Source: JADJNY01 sp046349615 (lineage in GTDB: Bacteria > Planctomycetota > UBA1135 > GCA-002686595). Taken from it: a DNA stretch of 64,000 nucleotides. The DNA lies in the NCBI GenBank assembly GCA_046349615.1, contig JAXMBZ010000003.1, positions 482,887-546,886 of the forward strand. Direction: 5' to 3'. This document shows, piece by piece, positions 33,329 to 42,262 of the stretch (within the stretch, counting starts at the first letter, position 1; each line of letters begins with the position of its first letter). The notes beneath the pieces are model-generated. The model was not told where the DNA came from. It searched no databases and saw only the letters and a list, made by a program, of their open reading frames with translations. Position numbers and translations under genes: made by a program.

Positions 33329-35872
33329 ATGTTCGATCGCTTCACCGACCGCGCCAAGAAGGTCATGAACCTCGCCCGTCAGGAGGCGCAGAGGTTCAAC
33401 CACGAGTACCTGGGCACGGAGCACATCCTCCTGGGTCTCGTCCAGGAGGGCAGCGGGGTCGCCGCCAACGTGCTCAAGAACATGGGCATCGACCTCTCCA
33501 AGATCCGGACGGAGGTCGAGAAGATCGTGAAGACGGGCCCGTCGATGGTGACGATGGGCCAACTGCCCTTCACGCCGCGCGCGAAGAAGGTGCTCGAGCT
33601 CTCGATGGAGGAGGCCTCGAACCTCGGCCACAACTACATCGGGACGGAGCACCTGCTGCTCGGCCTGATCAAGGAAAACGAGGGCATCGCCGCGCAGGTG
33701 CTGATCAACCTCGGCGTGAAGCTCGAGGACGTACGTGAAGAGGTGCTCGACTTCCTCGGCGCCGACACGCAGGAGGAAGAGGAAGAGGAACAGCAGTCCT
33801 CGGAGTCGGGCACCGGCACGGCCCCGCAGAACAGCAAGAGCAAGACGCCCGCGCTCGACAGCTTCGGGCGCGACCTGACCGAGCTCGCCAAGGAAGGCAA
33901 GCTCGACGCCGTCATCGGCCGCGCGCACGAAATCGAGCGCGTCGTCCAGATCCTCTCGCGACGCACGAAGAACAACCCCGTGCTCCTCGGCGAGCCGGGT
34001 GTCGGCAAGACGGCCATCGTCGAGGGCCTCGCGCAGCAGATCATCGAGAACCGCGTGCCCGACGTGCTCCGCAACAAGCGCATCGTCGTGCTCGACCTCG
34101 CGCTGATGGTCGCCGGCACGAAGTACCGCGGCCAGTTCGAGGAGCGCATCAAGGCCGTCATGACGGAGGTGCGCCGCGTCCGCGACGTCGTGCTCTTCAT
34201 CGACGAGCTGCACACGCTGGTCGGCGCGGGCGGCGCCGAGGGCGCGATCGACGCGTCGAACGTGCTCAAGCCCGCGCTCTCGCGCGGTGAGATCCAGTGC
34301 ATCGGCGCGACGACGCTCGACGAGTACAGGAAGCACATCGAGAAGGACGGCGCGCTCGAACGCCGCTTCCAGGCCGTCAACGTCGAACCGCCCTCGCCGA
34401 CGGAGACCGTCGAGATCCTCAAGGGCCTCCGCGACAAGTACGAAGCGCACCACCGCGTCACGTACACGGACGAGGCGCTGCAGACCGCGGTCGACCTCGC
34501 GACCCGGTACATCAACAACCGCTTCCTGCCGGACAAGGCGATCGACGTGATCGACGAGGCGGGCGCGCGCGTCCGCATCAAGTCGATGCAGTCGCCGCCC
34601 GACATGCGCGAACTCTCGCAGGAGATCGAGCGCCTCGAGCGCTCGAAGGACGAAGCCGTTTCCTCCCAGGACTTCGAGAAGGCCGCGCAGCTCCGCGACA
34701 AGGCCTACCAGCTGAAGAAGAAGAAGGAGGAGATGCAGAACAAGTGGCGCGCGGAGCAGGCGGAGAAGGAGCAGGTCGGCTCCGTCAACGCCGAGGTCAT
34801 CGCGGAGACCGTCTCGAAGATGACGGGCATCCCGCTGACGCGCCTCGAGAAGGCCGAAGCCGAACGCCTCCTGCAGATGGAGAACGAACTCGGCGGCGTC
34901 GTCATCAACCAGAACGACGCGATCAAGGCCATCGCGCGCGCGGTGCGCCGCTCGCGCTCGGGGCTGAAGGACCCGCGCCGTCCGACCGGCTCGTTCATCT
35001 TCCTCGGGCCCTCGGGCGTCGGTAAGACCTTCCTCGCGAAGCAGCTCGCGAAGTTCATGTTCGGCAGCGAAGACGCGGTCATCACCGTGGACATGAGCGA
35101 GTACATGGAGAAGCACAACGCGTCGCGCCTCGTCGGCGCGCCGCCGGGCTACGTCGGCTACGAGGAAGGCGGCCAGCTCACCGAACGCGTGCGCCGTCGC
35201 CCGTACTCGGTCGTGCTCCTCGACGAGATCGAGAAGGCGCACCCCGACGTGTTCAACATGCTCCTCCAGATCATGGAGGAGGGCCGCTTGACGGACTCGT
35301 TCGGACGTCACGTCGACTTCCGCAACGTGATCCTGATCATGACGAGCAACCTCGGCAGCCAGCAGATGAAGGCTGGCTCGCGCCTCGGGTTCGACCGCGT
35401 CAGCAGCTCGGCGACGAAGGTGAGCGAAGAGGAACGCGCGAAGCGGATGCGCGCCGACGTCATGATCGAGGTCGAGCGCTACTTCCGTCCGGAGTTCCTG
35501 AACCGCATCGACGAGCTGATCGTGTTCAACCCGCTGACGCACGAGGACCTCTCGCGCATCGTGCACCTCCAGCTCGGCGAAGTTCGCAAGCGCCTCGCGG
35601 AGAAGGGGCTCACGCTCCAGCTCGAACAGGCTGCGGTCGACTTCCTCATCAACAAGGGCTACAACGAAGACTACGGTGCGCGTCCGCTGCGCCGTGCGAT
35701 CGAGCGCTTCATCGAGGACCCGCTGGCCGAGCACCTGCTCCGCCTCCCGGGCACGATCACCGAGCCGATCCAAGTCACCGTCGCGCCCGACAAGGAGTCG
35801 CTCGCGTTCTCGCAGGGCATCGGCATCGTCGAACCCGTGCAGGCCGTTGCGACGCCCTCCACGGGCACCTGA
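33329..35872 (+). CDS. clpC: ATP-dependent Clp protease ATPase subunit ClpC
   Basis: The protein has 847 residues. It unfolds substrates for the ClpP protease. Two Clp_N repeats (about 1-145) are followed by an acidic linker EEEEEEQ. The first AAA+ module has Walker A GEPGVGKT (221-228) and Walker B VLFIDE (288-293). The middle domain carries a UVR motif (FEKAAQLRDKAYQLKKKK, 449-466). The second module has Walker A GPSGVGKT (560-567), Walker B VVLLDE (628-633) and an RPEFLNRIDE sensor region. All these mark ClpC rather than ClpA or ClpB. No clpP or mcsB is in the window. Confidence 0.96.
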   Translation: MFDRFTDRAKKVMNLARQEAQRFNHEYLGTEHILLGLVQEGSGVAANVLKNMGIDLSKIRTEVEKIVKTGPSMVTMGQLPFTPRAKKVLELSMEEASNLGHNYIGTEHLLLGLIKENEGIAAQVLINLGVKLEDVREEVLDFLGADTQEEEEEEQQSSESGTGTAPQNSKSKTPALDSFGRDLTELAKEGKLDAVIGRAHEIERVVQILSRRTKNNPVLLGEPGVGKTAIVEGLAQQIIENRVPDVLRNKRIVVLDLALMVAGTKYRGQFEERIKAVMTEVRRVRDVVLFIDELHTLVGAGGAEGAIDASNVLKPALSRGEIQCIGATTLDEYRKHIEKDGALERRFQAVNVEPPSPTETVEILKGLRDKYEAHHRVTYTDEALQTAVDLATRYINNRFLPDKAIDVIDEAGARVRIKSMQSPPDMRELSQEIERLERSKDEAVSSQDFEKAAQLRDKAYQLKKKKEEMQNKWRAEQAEKEQVGSVNAEVIAETVSKMTGIPLTRLEKAEAERLLQMENELGGVVINQNDAIKAIARAVRRSRSGLKDPRRPTGSFIFLGPSGVGKTFLAKQLAKFMFGSEDAVITVDMSEYMEKHNASRLVGAPPGYVGYEEGGQLTERVRRRPYSVVLLDEIEKAHPDVFNMLLQIMEEGRLTDSFGRHVDFRNVILIMTSNLGSQQMKAGSRLGFDRVSSSATKVSEEERAKRMRADVMIEVERYFRPEFLNRIDELIVFNPLTHEDLSRIVHLQLGEVRKRLAEKGLTLQLEQAAVDFLINKGYNEDYGARPLRRAIERFIEDPLAEHLLRLPGTITEPIQVTVAPDKESLAFSQGIGIVEPVQAVATPSTGT

Positions 35873-35920
35873 GCGCGCGACGCGGCGCACCGGAGACGCC
35901 GCCGCGCGGACGAAATCCCA

Positions 35921-35958
35921 CGAGCCGCTCCGCTTCGCCTTCGAAGCGGGGCGGCTCG
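35921..35958 (+). terminator. long hairpin after clpC
   Basis: A 17-bp stem (one G-T pair) runs from 35921-35937 to 35942-35958 around a CCTT loop, 49 bases after the clpC stop. It lacks a T-run, so it may be a 3'-end stabiliser or a Rho-assisted terminator. Confidence 0.45.
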
Positions 35959-36024
35959 TACACTTCCCATCGTTCGATTCGAAGTACCGACGACCGCGCG
36001 CTCGGCGCGGAACGGACTCCCGCC

Positions 36025-36801
36025 ATGCTCCACGTCCTGCTCACGATCGCCCTCATGTCGCCGGTGAACGAGGACAAGCCCGGTCCCGATCCGGCGCGCG
36101 TCAAAGCCGCGGTCGTCGAACTCGACAAGGCGCTGAAGAGCGGCACGAAGGACGAGAAGCTGAAGGCCATCCAGAAGGACTCGGAGATCGTCGACGTCGA
36201 GGTCGTCCGGGCGATCGCGCGCGCCGTCGCGGACAAGGAGCTCGACGTCCAGCGATCGGCGATCGAAGCCCTGCGTTGGATGGATCACCCCGCGGCGGTG
36301 GACGAGCTCCATGCGATCGCGAAGAACCGCAGGGACCTGCGCAAGGAGCCCACCTTGTTCGCGGCGTTGCTCCGCGCGATCGGTCAGCACGGCAGCAAGA
36401 AGTCGATCGACGTGCTGCGCGACGACGTGTGGACGGTCTTGGAAGCGAGCGTGATCGAGGCGCGCATCCTCGGCCTCGGCCGCATCCGCGCGACCGAGTC
36501 CGTCGAAGCGCTGATGGAGCTCATGAAGGTCGCCGGACCGCAGCGCATCCAGAACGTGATGCCGCACTTCCGCCTCGCACTCGCGCGGCTGACCGGCGTC
36601 GACAAGGGACAGTCGCAGGAGCTGTGGCAGGCTTGGTGGAGCGAGAACAAGGGCAAGTTCAAGGTCGCAGAGGAAGCCCCGCCCCTCGCGCGCGAGCTCC
36701 AGTTCCGGTGGGACACGTACTGGGGCAAGGAAGCTCCGTACGAGCGGCTGCGCAAGCGCGACGAGCGCGGCAGGGGCGACCCGGAGCGGCTCTCGTTCTG
36801 A
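36025..36801 (+). CDS. HEAT-repeat-like exported protein
   Basis: The protein has 258 residues. A short hydrophobic N-terminus (MLHVLLTIALM) suggests export or anchoring. The body consists of two-helix repeats of HEAT/PBS-lyase type (VRAIARAVADKELDVQRSAI, HPAAVDELHAIAK, VLEASVIEARILGLGRI) and a conserved-looking end (QELWQAWWSENKGKF). Many planctomycete exported proteins carry such scoring helices with WQAWW-type tails. Function and partners are unknown. Confidence 0.8.
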   Translation: MLHVLLTIALMSPVNEDKPGPDPARVKAAVVELDKALKSGTKDEKLKAIQKDSEIVDVEVVRAIARAVADKELDVQRSAIEALRWMDHPAAVDELHAIAKNRRDLRKEPTLFAALLRAIGQHGSKKSIDVLRDDVWTVLEASVIEARILGLGRIRATESVEALMELMKVAGPQRIQNVMPHFRLALARLTGVDKGQSQELWQAWWSENKGKFKVAEEAPPLARELQFRWDTYWGKEAPYERLRKRDERGRGDPERLSF

Positions 36802-36915
36802 ATCGCTCCGCCGTCCGGACCCCCTGAGCTCGCGGGTTCCCCGTTCCACGAACCGCCCCGCGAAGAAACCGACGGAAAAAGCGCGCCCGCGCGGCGTCCG
36901 CGGCGTCCACGCACC

Positions 36916-37794
36916 GTGAACACGACGACGCCCGCGCTGCACCTGACGCCCTCGAGCCCGCACTGGCCCGAAGAACTGCGAGACATCGAGGGGCCGCCGC
37001 CGGAACTCTGGATCCGCGGACGGACGGAGTGTCTCGCTCCGGGACCGCGCGTCGCGATCGTCGGCACGCGCGCGCCATCGCCCTACGGCGAGACGCAGGC
37101 AGCTCGGTTCGCACGTGCGTTCGCAGCCGCGGGATGCACGGTGGTCTCCGGGCTCGCCCGAGGCATCGATCAGTCCGCGCATCGCGCCGTGCTGGAAGCG
37201 CGCGGTGCGACGATCGCGGTGCTGGGCTCCGGGGTCGACCGGCCTTGGCCGGCGGGCGAACTCACCGCCCGGATCGCGAGCGAAGGCCTGCTCCTCAGCG
37301 AGTTCCATCCCGGGGAGGCACCGCGACCGCACCATTTCCCGATGCGGAACCGCGTGATCTCCGCGCTGAGCCGCGCGGTCGTCGTCATCGAGGCCGCTCA
37401 CGCGTCAGGATCGCTGATCACCGCGCGCTGGGCGGCGGATCAGGGACGGAGCGTGTTCGCGCTTCCCGGCCGCGTCGATCACCCGATGTCGAAGGGGTCG
37501 CACAAGCTGATCCGCGAGGGAGCCCAGCTCGTCGAGGAACCGGAGGAGGTGCTCGAGGAACTCGGCATCCAACCGGTCGGGCGTGGTGCCGAAACGACGG
37601 CGGAATCCAAGGACGATCCCCGGCGTGCCTTCCTGCTCGCGGCGCTGCGTGGGGAGACCCGCTCGTCCGAGGAGCTCTCGCGCGCGCTCCATTGGCCGCT
37701 CACCGAAGTCCTCGTCCAACTGGTCGAATGCGAGATGGACGGACAGGTCCGCCGCCTCCCGGGCGGCCGATATCAGCTCGTCGATCCGCGTTGA
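36916..37794 (+). CDS. dprA: DNA-processing protein DprA
   Basis: The protein has 292 residues from GTG 36916. DprA loads RecA on incoming single-stranded DNA in natural transformation. The Rossmann-like core has VAIVGTRAPSPYGE, VVSGLARGIDQSAHRAVLEA, TIAVLGSGVDRPWP, FPMRNRVISALS and SGSLITARWAADQGRSVFALPG. A winged-helix domain (about 225-290) closes with LPGGRYQL. No other competence genes are seen nearby. It converges on the small membrane protein gene that ends six bases downstream. Confidence 0.95.
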   Translation: MNTTTPALHLTPSSPHWPEELRDIEGPPPELWIRGRTECLAPGPRVAIVGTRAPSPYGETQAARFARAFAAAGCTVVSGLARGIDQSAHRAVLEARGATIAVLGSGVDRPWPAGELTARIASEGLLLSEFHPGEAPRPHHFPMRNRVISALSRAVVVIEAAHASGSLITARWAADQGRSVFALPGRVDHPMSKGSHKLIREGAQLVEEPEEVLEELGIQPVGRGAETTAESKDDPRRAFLLAALRGETRSSEELSRALHWPLTEVLVQLVECEMDGQVRRLPGGRYQLVDPR

Positions 37795-37799
37795 GCGGA

Positions 37800-38000
37800 T
37801 CAGCGCACGGAGGCGACCGTGTGCTCGGCCACGACCATCGCCCCCGCGACCATCGCGCACCAGAACAAGAAGCGCGCGTACCGCCAGGGAACTCCCGCGA
37901 GCGCCTTCTTGTCGTTCGTCGCGTAGTAGAAGCCGTGGACGACGACGATCGCCAGCACGACAAAGAGGAACAAGCCGACGTGGAGCACAGGATCGATCAT
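37800..38000 (-). CDS. small two-helix membrane protein
   Basis: The protein has 66 residues, starting at ATG 38000, which overlaps the stop of the DUF6677-like gene (ATGA). Two membrane segments are visible: VLHVGLFLFVVLAIVVVHGFY and FLFWCAMVAGAMVVAEH, separated by the charged ATNDKKALAGVPWRY. No family is recognised. Translational coupling suggests it works with the upstream membrane protein. Confidence 0.7.
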   Translation of the reverse strand: MIDPVLHVGLFLFVVLAIVVVHGFYYATNDKKALAGVPWRYARFLFWCAMVAGAMVVAEHTVASVR

Positions 38001-38839
38001 GCGAGCGTTCCCGTCTGCGGCATCGCCAGCGGCTGCGACGCGGGCGGTGCCCCCTCCGGCTGCTCGAGTTCCTCGGCGCGATTCAAGACGTCGAGCATCG
38101 CGAGCACGTTCAGGAGTCCCGCCACGCAGGTCATGCCCAGGCCGCAGTCGACGTACGGGATCTCGCTCTTCACGAGCGAGTTCCCGTGCAGCCCCTCCGC
38201 GATCCAGGCGGGGGCTCCGAGCAGGAACTGACCGGCCCAGTAGTAGAAGTGCCGCTCGCGATCGAGGTTCGAGCCCTCGCACAGCAGCGACCCCACGACG
38301 AAGAGCGCGATCAACGTCGAGAAGACGATCGCCCCGCGCAAGTAGCGCCGCTGGAGCACGTGACCGAGGCCGGGGAGGACCCACGCGAGCGCAACCAGGC
38401 CGATCGGGGAGCGCTTCGGGGGCTCGTTCTTGCGCCGACAGGCTTCGATGCAGGCGTGCGCGATCCAGAGAGCGTTGAGCAAGCCGCTGACGGCCGTCAA
38501 CCACACGCCGAGCCGCATGGCCTCGGGCCAGACGCGCGGCGCGCCGTCTCCGAAGCCGAATTGCTTCGTCTGGTAGACGAGCATGCCGAGGTTGCCGACC
38601 TCGGGGGTCAGCGCGCCCGCGAACGGACCGCGCAAGTCGGGCTCGAGGTACTCGAGCAGCATCCCGTGGCTCAGGTTCAGCCCGACGAGGTACAGGCCCT
38701 CGATGAGCAGGAACCCGAGGAGCGCGAGCATCGGACGCCCGAGATAGAGATGGCCCGCACCGGGGACGATCCAGGTCAACAGCGCTGCGATCTGGGGCGA
38801 GGCGCGACGCTCGCTCTCGGGTGTGGCATTCCAGGACAT
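37997..38839 (-). CDS. DUF6677-like polytopic membrane protein
   Basis: The protein has 280 residues from ATG 38839. Seven or so membrane segments occur. Two similar TM2-like units stand out: AALLTWIVPGAGHLYLGRP near the start and ALAWVLPGLGHVLQRRYLRG in the middle, each containing PG.GH. That repeated pattern matches the planctomycete family annotated as DUF6677. The end is Pro/Ala-rich. Function is unknown. A more upstream start is possible but would extend into the thioesterase promoter region. Confidence 0.75.
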   Translation of the reverse strand: MSWNATPESERRASPQIAALLTWIVPGAGHLYLGRPMLALLGFLLIEGLYLVGLNLSHGMLLEYLEPDLRGPFAGALTPEVGNLGMLVYQTKQFGFGDGAPRVWPEAMRLGVWLTAVSGLLNALWIAHACIEACRRKNEPPKRSPIGLVALAWVLPGLGHVLQRRYLRGAIVFSTLIALFVVGSLLCEGSNLDRERHFYYWAGQFLLGAPAWIAEGLHGNSLVKSEIPYVDCGLGMTCVAGLLNVLAMLDVLNRAEELEQPEGAPPASQPLAMPQTGTLA

Positions 38840-38927
38840 CCGGGGGCGCGTGGTTCTACCAGCCCGGTTGGATCGGGACCAGACCGCGCCTTGTTCCGGT
38901 GCGCCCTGGGCTGCGATGATCCGTCCC

Positions 38928-39362
38928 ATGGGAGCGGCCTCGAACCACCACGACCACCGGTTGCGCGTGCGCTACGCGGAGACCGACCAGATGGCCGTCG
39001 TCCACCACGCGAACTACCTCCTCTACTTTGAGGAGAGCCGCACGTGCCTGATGCGCGACCGAGGTTGCTCCTACGCGGACTTGGAGCGGCGCGGCATCGG
39101 TCTCCCCGTCCGCAGGCTCGAGCTCCGCTTCCGGCAGCCCGCGCTGTACGAGGAGGAGCTCGTCATCCGGACCCGCGTCGGCAAGCTCGGCGCGGCCTCG
39201 GTCGTGTTCGAGAGCGAGGTTCTCCGCGCATCGGACGAGACCGTGCTCGCCACGGGCTGGGTCGAGCTCGCCTGCATCGACCTCGAGAACCGGGCGCGCG
39301 GGCCGATCCCGCTCCCGGAGGACCTTCGCGGCTTGCTCCAAGCCGACCCGGCGGGCGCCTGA
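38928..39362 (+). CDS. YbgC/FadM-type acyl-CoA thioesterase
   Basis: The protein has 144 residues from ATG 38928 (an ATG four codons earlier is also possible). The hot-dog fold begins with LRVRYAETDQMAVVHHANYLLYFEESR, which contains the catalytic Asp and the typical HHANY motif of the 4-hydroxybenzoyl-CoA thioesterase family. Such enzymes hydrolyse acyl-CoA thioesters in the cytoplasm. In proteobacteria YbgC is linked to tol-pal, but no tol-pal genes are here. The gene is divergent from the DUF6677-like gene. Confidence 0.93.
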   Translation: MGAASNHHDHRLRVRYAETDQMAVVHHANYLLYFEESRTCLMRDRGCSYADLERRGIGLPVRRLELRFRQPALYEEELVIRTRVGKLGAASVVFESEVLRASDETVLATGWVELACIDLENRARGPIPLPEDLRGLLQADPAGA

Positions 39363-39377
39363 GTCCGCCCGCCGCGC

Positions 39378-39614
39378 TCAGAGCCGCTCCTCACCCGGCG
39401 GGGAGGTCCAGTCGTCGAGCCCCTCGACGCCGTCGTGGGCGAGCAGGCCCTGCTCCATCGGGGCCGGCGCCCGCGGCAGGAGCGGCGGGAGCGCGTCGAG
39501 CAGTCGGTCGCGGCAGGCCGGACAGGTCTCCCCGCTCGGGAGCTGGTTCAGCCGCGGCGGCTCGGTGACCGCGAGGCCACAGGTGAAGCAAAGGGTCGGG
39601 CTCGGTGCAGGCAT
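39378..39614 (-). CDS. small zinc-ribbon-like protein
   Basis: The protein has 78 residues from ATG 39614. Two CxxC pairs, CFTC and CPAC, occur in LCFTCGLAVTE and ETCPACRDRLL, fitting a single zinc ribbon. An acidic C-terminal tail follows. The family is not recognised. The start could also be upstream at 39656. It converges with the thioesterase gene. Confidence 0.6.
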   Translation of the reverse strand: MPAPSPTLCFTCGLAVTEPPRLNQLPSGETCPACRDRLLDALPPLLPRAPAPMEQGLLAHDGVEGLDDWTSPPGEERL

Positions 39615-39738
39615 GTCGTCCGTTTCGGACGGGGAACTCTCGCGGCTTGAGCCCACCCCAAGACTCTGCCGTGGACTAGAGATTTCTGCCGTCCGCGGCT
39701 GGCGGCAACCACGGCTCGCTCGTAGAATGCCCCGTCCG

Positions 39739-39759
39739 GGCCGCCCCAGGCGGCCTTTT
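39739..39759 (+). terminator. hairpin plus T-run in the rrf2 leader
   Basis: GGCCGCC (39739-39745) pairs with GGCGGCC (39749-39755) around CCA, then TTTT at 39756-39759, only 37 bases before the rrf2 start. The preceding gene on the minus strand does not need it. It could be an attenuator in the operon leader or stop upstream plus-strand transcripts. Confidence 0.4.
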
Positions 39760-39774
39760 CGAGTCCTCCAAATA

Positions 39775-39789
39775 GCACCAATTCAGTGC
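39775..39789 (+). promoter_or_regulatory. candidate operator before the ISC operon
   Basis: The inverted repeat GCAC-CAATTCA-GTGC lies 8 bases before the rrf2 start and is A/T-rich at its centre. It could bind the Rrf2 protein encoded next to it, by analogy with IscR autoregulation. Low certainty. Confidence 0.3.
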
Positions 39790-39796
39790 GCTTTTC

Positions 39797-40279
39797 GTGC
39801 TTCAGCTGACCAAACGAACCGAGTACGGCCTGATCGCGCTGGTCCACATGGCGGACCGGCCCGGCGCGGTCGTCAGCGTGCGCGAGATCAGCGAGCGCTA
39901 CCCCGTTCCGCGGCGCCTGCTCGCGGAGGTGCTCAAGGACCTCGGCCGCGCGAACCTCGTCGAGTCGCAGCGCGGCGCGACGGGCGGCTACCAGCTCACG
40001 CGTCCCGCGCACACGATCACGCTCGGCGAGATCGTATGCGCTCTCGAAGGCGCACCCTCCGTCTCGAGCTGCGAGACGCTCGCTCCGGCGCGCGACGGCG
40101 AGTGCGAGCTCGAACCGCGCTGTCCGATCCGGTCCCCGCTCCACCGGATCCGTGAAGGCATCTGGTCGCTGATGGAGCGGACGACGTTGAGCTCGCTCGT
40201 GAACCCGAGCCCGCTCGTTTCCCTCGAACACCCCGGTCTGCCGCCGAACGTCGCGCGCCCCGGAGACAAGGTCGCATGA
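39797..40279 (+). CDS. Rrf2-family (IscR-like) Fe-S responsive regulator
   Basis: The protein has 160 residues from GTG 39797. The winged helix is visible in MLQLTKRTEYGLIALVHMAD, VSVREISERYPVP, LKDLGRANLVESQRGATGGY. Cys92, Cys103 and Cys109 sit in the region where IscR binds its 2Fe-2S cluster. It is the first gene of a complete ISC operon; its stop overlaps the iscS start (ATGA). A role as Fe-S-sensing repressor of the operon is the likely one, by family and context. Confidence 0.9.
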   Translation: MLQLTKRTEYGLIALVHMADRPGAVVSVREISERYPVPRRLLAEVLKDLGRANLVESQRGATGGYQLTRPAHTITLGEIVCALEGAPSVSSCETLAPARDGECELEPRCPIRSPLHRIREGIWSLMERTTLSSLVNPSPLVSLEHPGLPPNVARPGDKVA

Positions 40280-41493
40280 AGCTCCCGATCTACCTCGACT
40301 ACCAGGCCACGACGCCGCTCGATCCGCGCGTGCTCGAGGCGATGCTCCCCTACTTCACCGAGCACTTCGGCAACGCCGCCTCGCGCAGCCACGCCTTCGG
40401 CTGGTCCGCCGAGCAGGCCGTCGAGAAGGCGCGCTCGCAGATCGCCGAGCTCATCGGCGCGTCGCCGAAGGAGATCGTCTTCACGTCGGGCTCGACGGAG
40501 GCGATCAACCTCGCGCTCAAGGGCGCCGCGGAGATGTACGCGGAGAAGGGCAAGCACATCGTCACGAGCGAAGTCGAGCACAAGGCCGTGCTCGACACGT
40601 GCAAGCACCTCGAGCAGCTCGGCTACCAGGTCACCTACCTGAAGCCGACGAAGACCGGACGCGTGACGCGCGAGATGGTCGAGGCGGCGCTCCGGCCCGA
40701 CACGATCCTCGTCGCGTTGATGTGGGCGAACAACGAGGTCGGCACGCTGAACCCGATCCGCGAGATCGGCGCGCTCTGCCACGAGAAGGGCGTGCTCTTC
40801 TTCACGGACGCGACGCAGGCCGTCGGCAAGGTCCCTGTCGACGTCGAGGCGGACCACGTCGACATGCTCTGTCTCTCGGGGCACAAGCTCTACGGCCCGA
40901 AGGGCATCGGCTGCCTCTACGTGCGCCGCAAGAGCCCGCGCGTGCGCCTCGTCGCGCAGATGGACGGCGGCGGACACGAGCGCGGCATGCGCTCGGGCAC
41001 GTTGAACGTCCCGGGCATCGTCGGCCTCGGCAAGGCGTGCGAGCTGTGCCGCACCGAACTCGAGAAGGACACCGCGCACACGAAGGCGCTGCGCGACGAG
41101 TTCGAGCGCCGCGTGTTCGCAGCACTCGACTACGTGACGCTCAACGGCGATCCGGACCACCGCCTGCCCAACAACTCGAACCTGTCGTTCTCGTTCGTCG
41201 AGGGCGAGTCGATGATCATGGGCATCAAGGACATCGCGGTGTCCTCCGGTTCCGCGTGCACGTCCGCGAGCCTCGAGCCCAGTCACGTGCTGCGCGCGAT
41301 GGGCGTCGGAGACGAGCTGGCGCACAGCTCGATCCGCTTCGGCTTCGGGCGCTTCTCGAAACGCGAGGACGTCGACTTCGCGGTCGACCAGGTCGTGAGG
41401 GCGGTGAAGCGCCTGCGCGAGCTCTCCCCGCTCTACGAGATGGTCCAGGAAGGCGTCGACCTCTCGTCCGTGAACTGGCAGGGCGGCCACTGA
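40276..41493 (+). CDS. iscS: cysteine desulfurase IscS
   Basis: The protein has 405 residues. It abstracts sulfur from cysteine with PLP and passes it to IscU. His102, Lys204 (SGHKLYGPKG, PLP lysine) and Cys328 (SSGSACTSAS, sulfur-carrying) are all present. The C-terminus (DLSSVNWQGGH) resembles the IscU-contacting tail of IscS rather than SufS. The ATG at 40276 overlaps the rrf2 stop (ATGA). Confidence 0.96.
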   Translation: MKLPIYLDYQATTPLDPRVLEAMLPYFTEHFGNAASRSHAFGWSAEQAVEKARSQIAELIGASPKEIVFTSGSTEAINLALKGAAEMYAEKGKHIVTSEVEHKAVLDTCKHLEQLGYQVTYLKPTKTGRVTREMVEAALRPDTILVALMWANNEVGTLNPIREIGALCHEKGVLFFTDATQAVGKVPVDVEADHVDMLCLSGHKLYGPKGIGCLYVRRKSPRVRLVAQMDGGGHERGMRSGTLNVPGIVGLGKACELCRTELEKDTAHTKALRDEFERRVFAALDYVTLNGDPDHRLPNNSNLSFSFVEGESMIMGIKDIAVSSGSACTSASLEPSHVLRAMGVGDELAHSSIRFGFGRFSKREDVDFAVDQVVRAVKRLRELSPLYEMVQEGVDLSSVNWQGGH

Positions 41494-41521
41494 TCTCAAG
41501 TAAGGAACACGAGGAAGAACC

Positions 41522-41920
41522 ATGGCCTACAGCGACAAGGTCATCGACCACTACAACAACCCGCGCAACGTCGGCTCGCTCGACAAGAGCAAGTCGAACG
41601 TCGGCACCGGCGTCGTCGGCGCACCCGAGTGCGGCGACGTGATGAAGCTCCAGATCGAAGTCGAGGGCGACCGCATCGTCGATGCGAAGTTCAAGACGTT
41701 CGGCTGCGGCTCCGCGATCGCGAGTTCCTCGCTCGCGACGGAGTGGATCAAGGGCAAGACGCTCGACGAGGCGATGGCGATCAAGAACACGCAGATCGTC
41801 GAGGAGCTCTCGCTCCCGCCCGTGAAGATCCACTGCAGCGTGCTCGCGGAGGATGCGATCAAGTCCGCGATCGCCGACTACAAGGCGAAGAGCTCGAGCT
41901 CGAAGGAGGACGCGTCGTGA
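41522..41920 (+). CDS. iscU: Fe-S cluster assembly scaffold IscU
   Basis: The protein has 132 residues, starting MAYSDKVIDHYNNPRNVGS as usual. The cluster ligands are Cys37 and Asp39 (PECGDVM), Cys62 (FGCGSA), and His104 with Cys105. LPPVK at 98-102 is the chaperone-recognition motif for HscA. A short Ser/Lys-rich tail follows. The gene is in the ISC operon, overlapping iscA by four bases at the end (GTGA). Confidence 0.97.
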   Translation: MAYSDKVIDHYNNPRNVGSLDKSKSNVGTGVVGAPECGDVMKLQIEVEGDRIVDAKFKTFGCGSAIASSSLATEWIKGKTLDEAMAIKNTQIVEELSLPPVKIHCSVLAEDAIKSAIADYKAKSSSSKEDAS

Positions 41921-42243
41921 TCACGCTCACCGAGAAGGCGGTCAAGGAGATCCGCCGCATCATCGAGGATCAGAAGCTCCCCGAGAACACGGCGCTGCGC
42001 GTCGGCGTCAAGGGCGGCGGCTGCTCCGGGTTCTCGTACACGCTCGGCTTCGACGACCACGTCGGCGAGGTCGACCAGTTGACGGAGATCGAAGGCGTGC
42101 GCGTCGTCTGCGATCCGAAGAGCTTCCTCTACCTCTCCGGCACGCAGATCGACTTCGAAGACAACCTGATGGGCCGCGGCTTCAAGTTCGGGAACCCGAA
42201 CGCGTCGAAGACCTGCGGTTGCGGCGAGTCGTTCTCCGTCTGA
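41917..42243 (+). CDS. iscA: A-type Fe-S carrier IscA/ErpA
   Basis: The protein has 108 residues from GTG 41917, overlapping the iscU stop. The three conserved cysteines are present: Cys36 (KGGGCSGFSY), Cys100 and Cys102 (KTCGCGESFSV). It delivers clusters from the scaffold to targets. A single A-type protein in the operon could serve as both IscA and ErpA. It is followed by hscB after 19 bases. Confidence 0.95.
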   Translation: MITLTEKAVKEIRRIIEDQKLPENTALRVGVKGGGCSGFSYTLGFDDHVGEVDQLTEIEGVRVVCDPKSFLYLSGTQIDFEDNLMGRGFKFGNPNASKTCGCGESFSV

Positions 42244-42262
42244 CGCGCGACGCGAGCCCGCG

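Noticed and set aside
36916..37794. A second-strand long frame overlapping dprA
   Set aside because: The DprA motifs are complete and in the expected order; the opposite frame has no domain.
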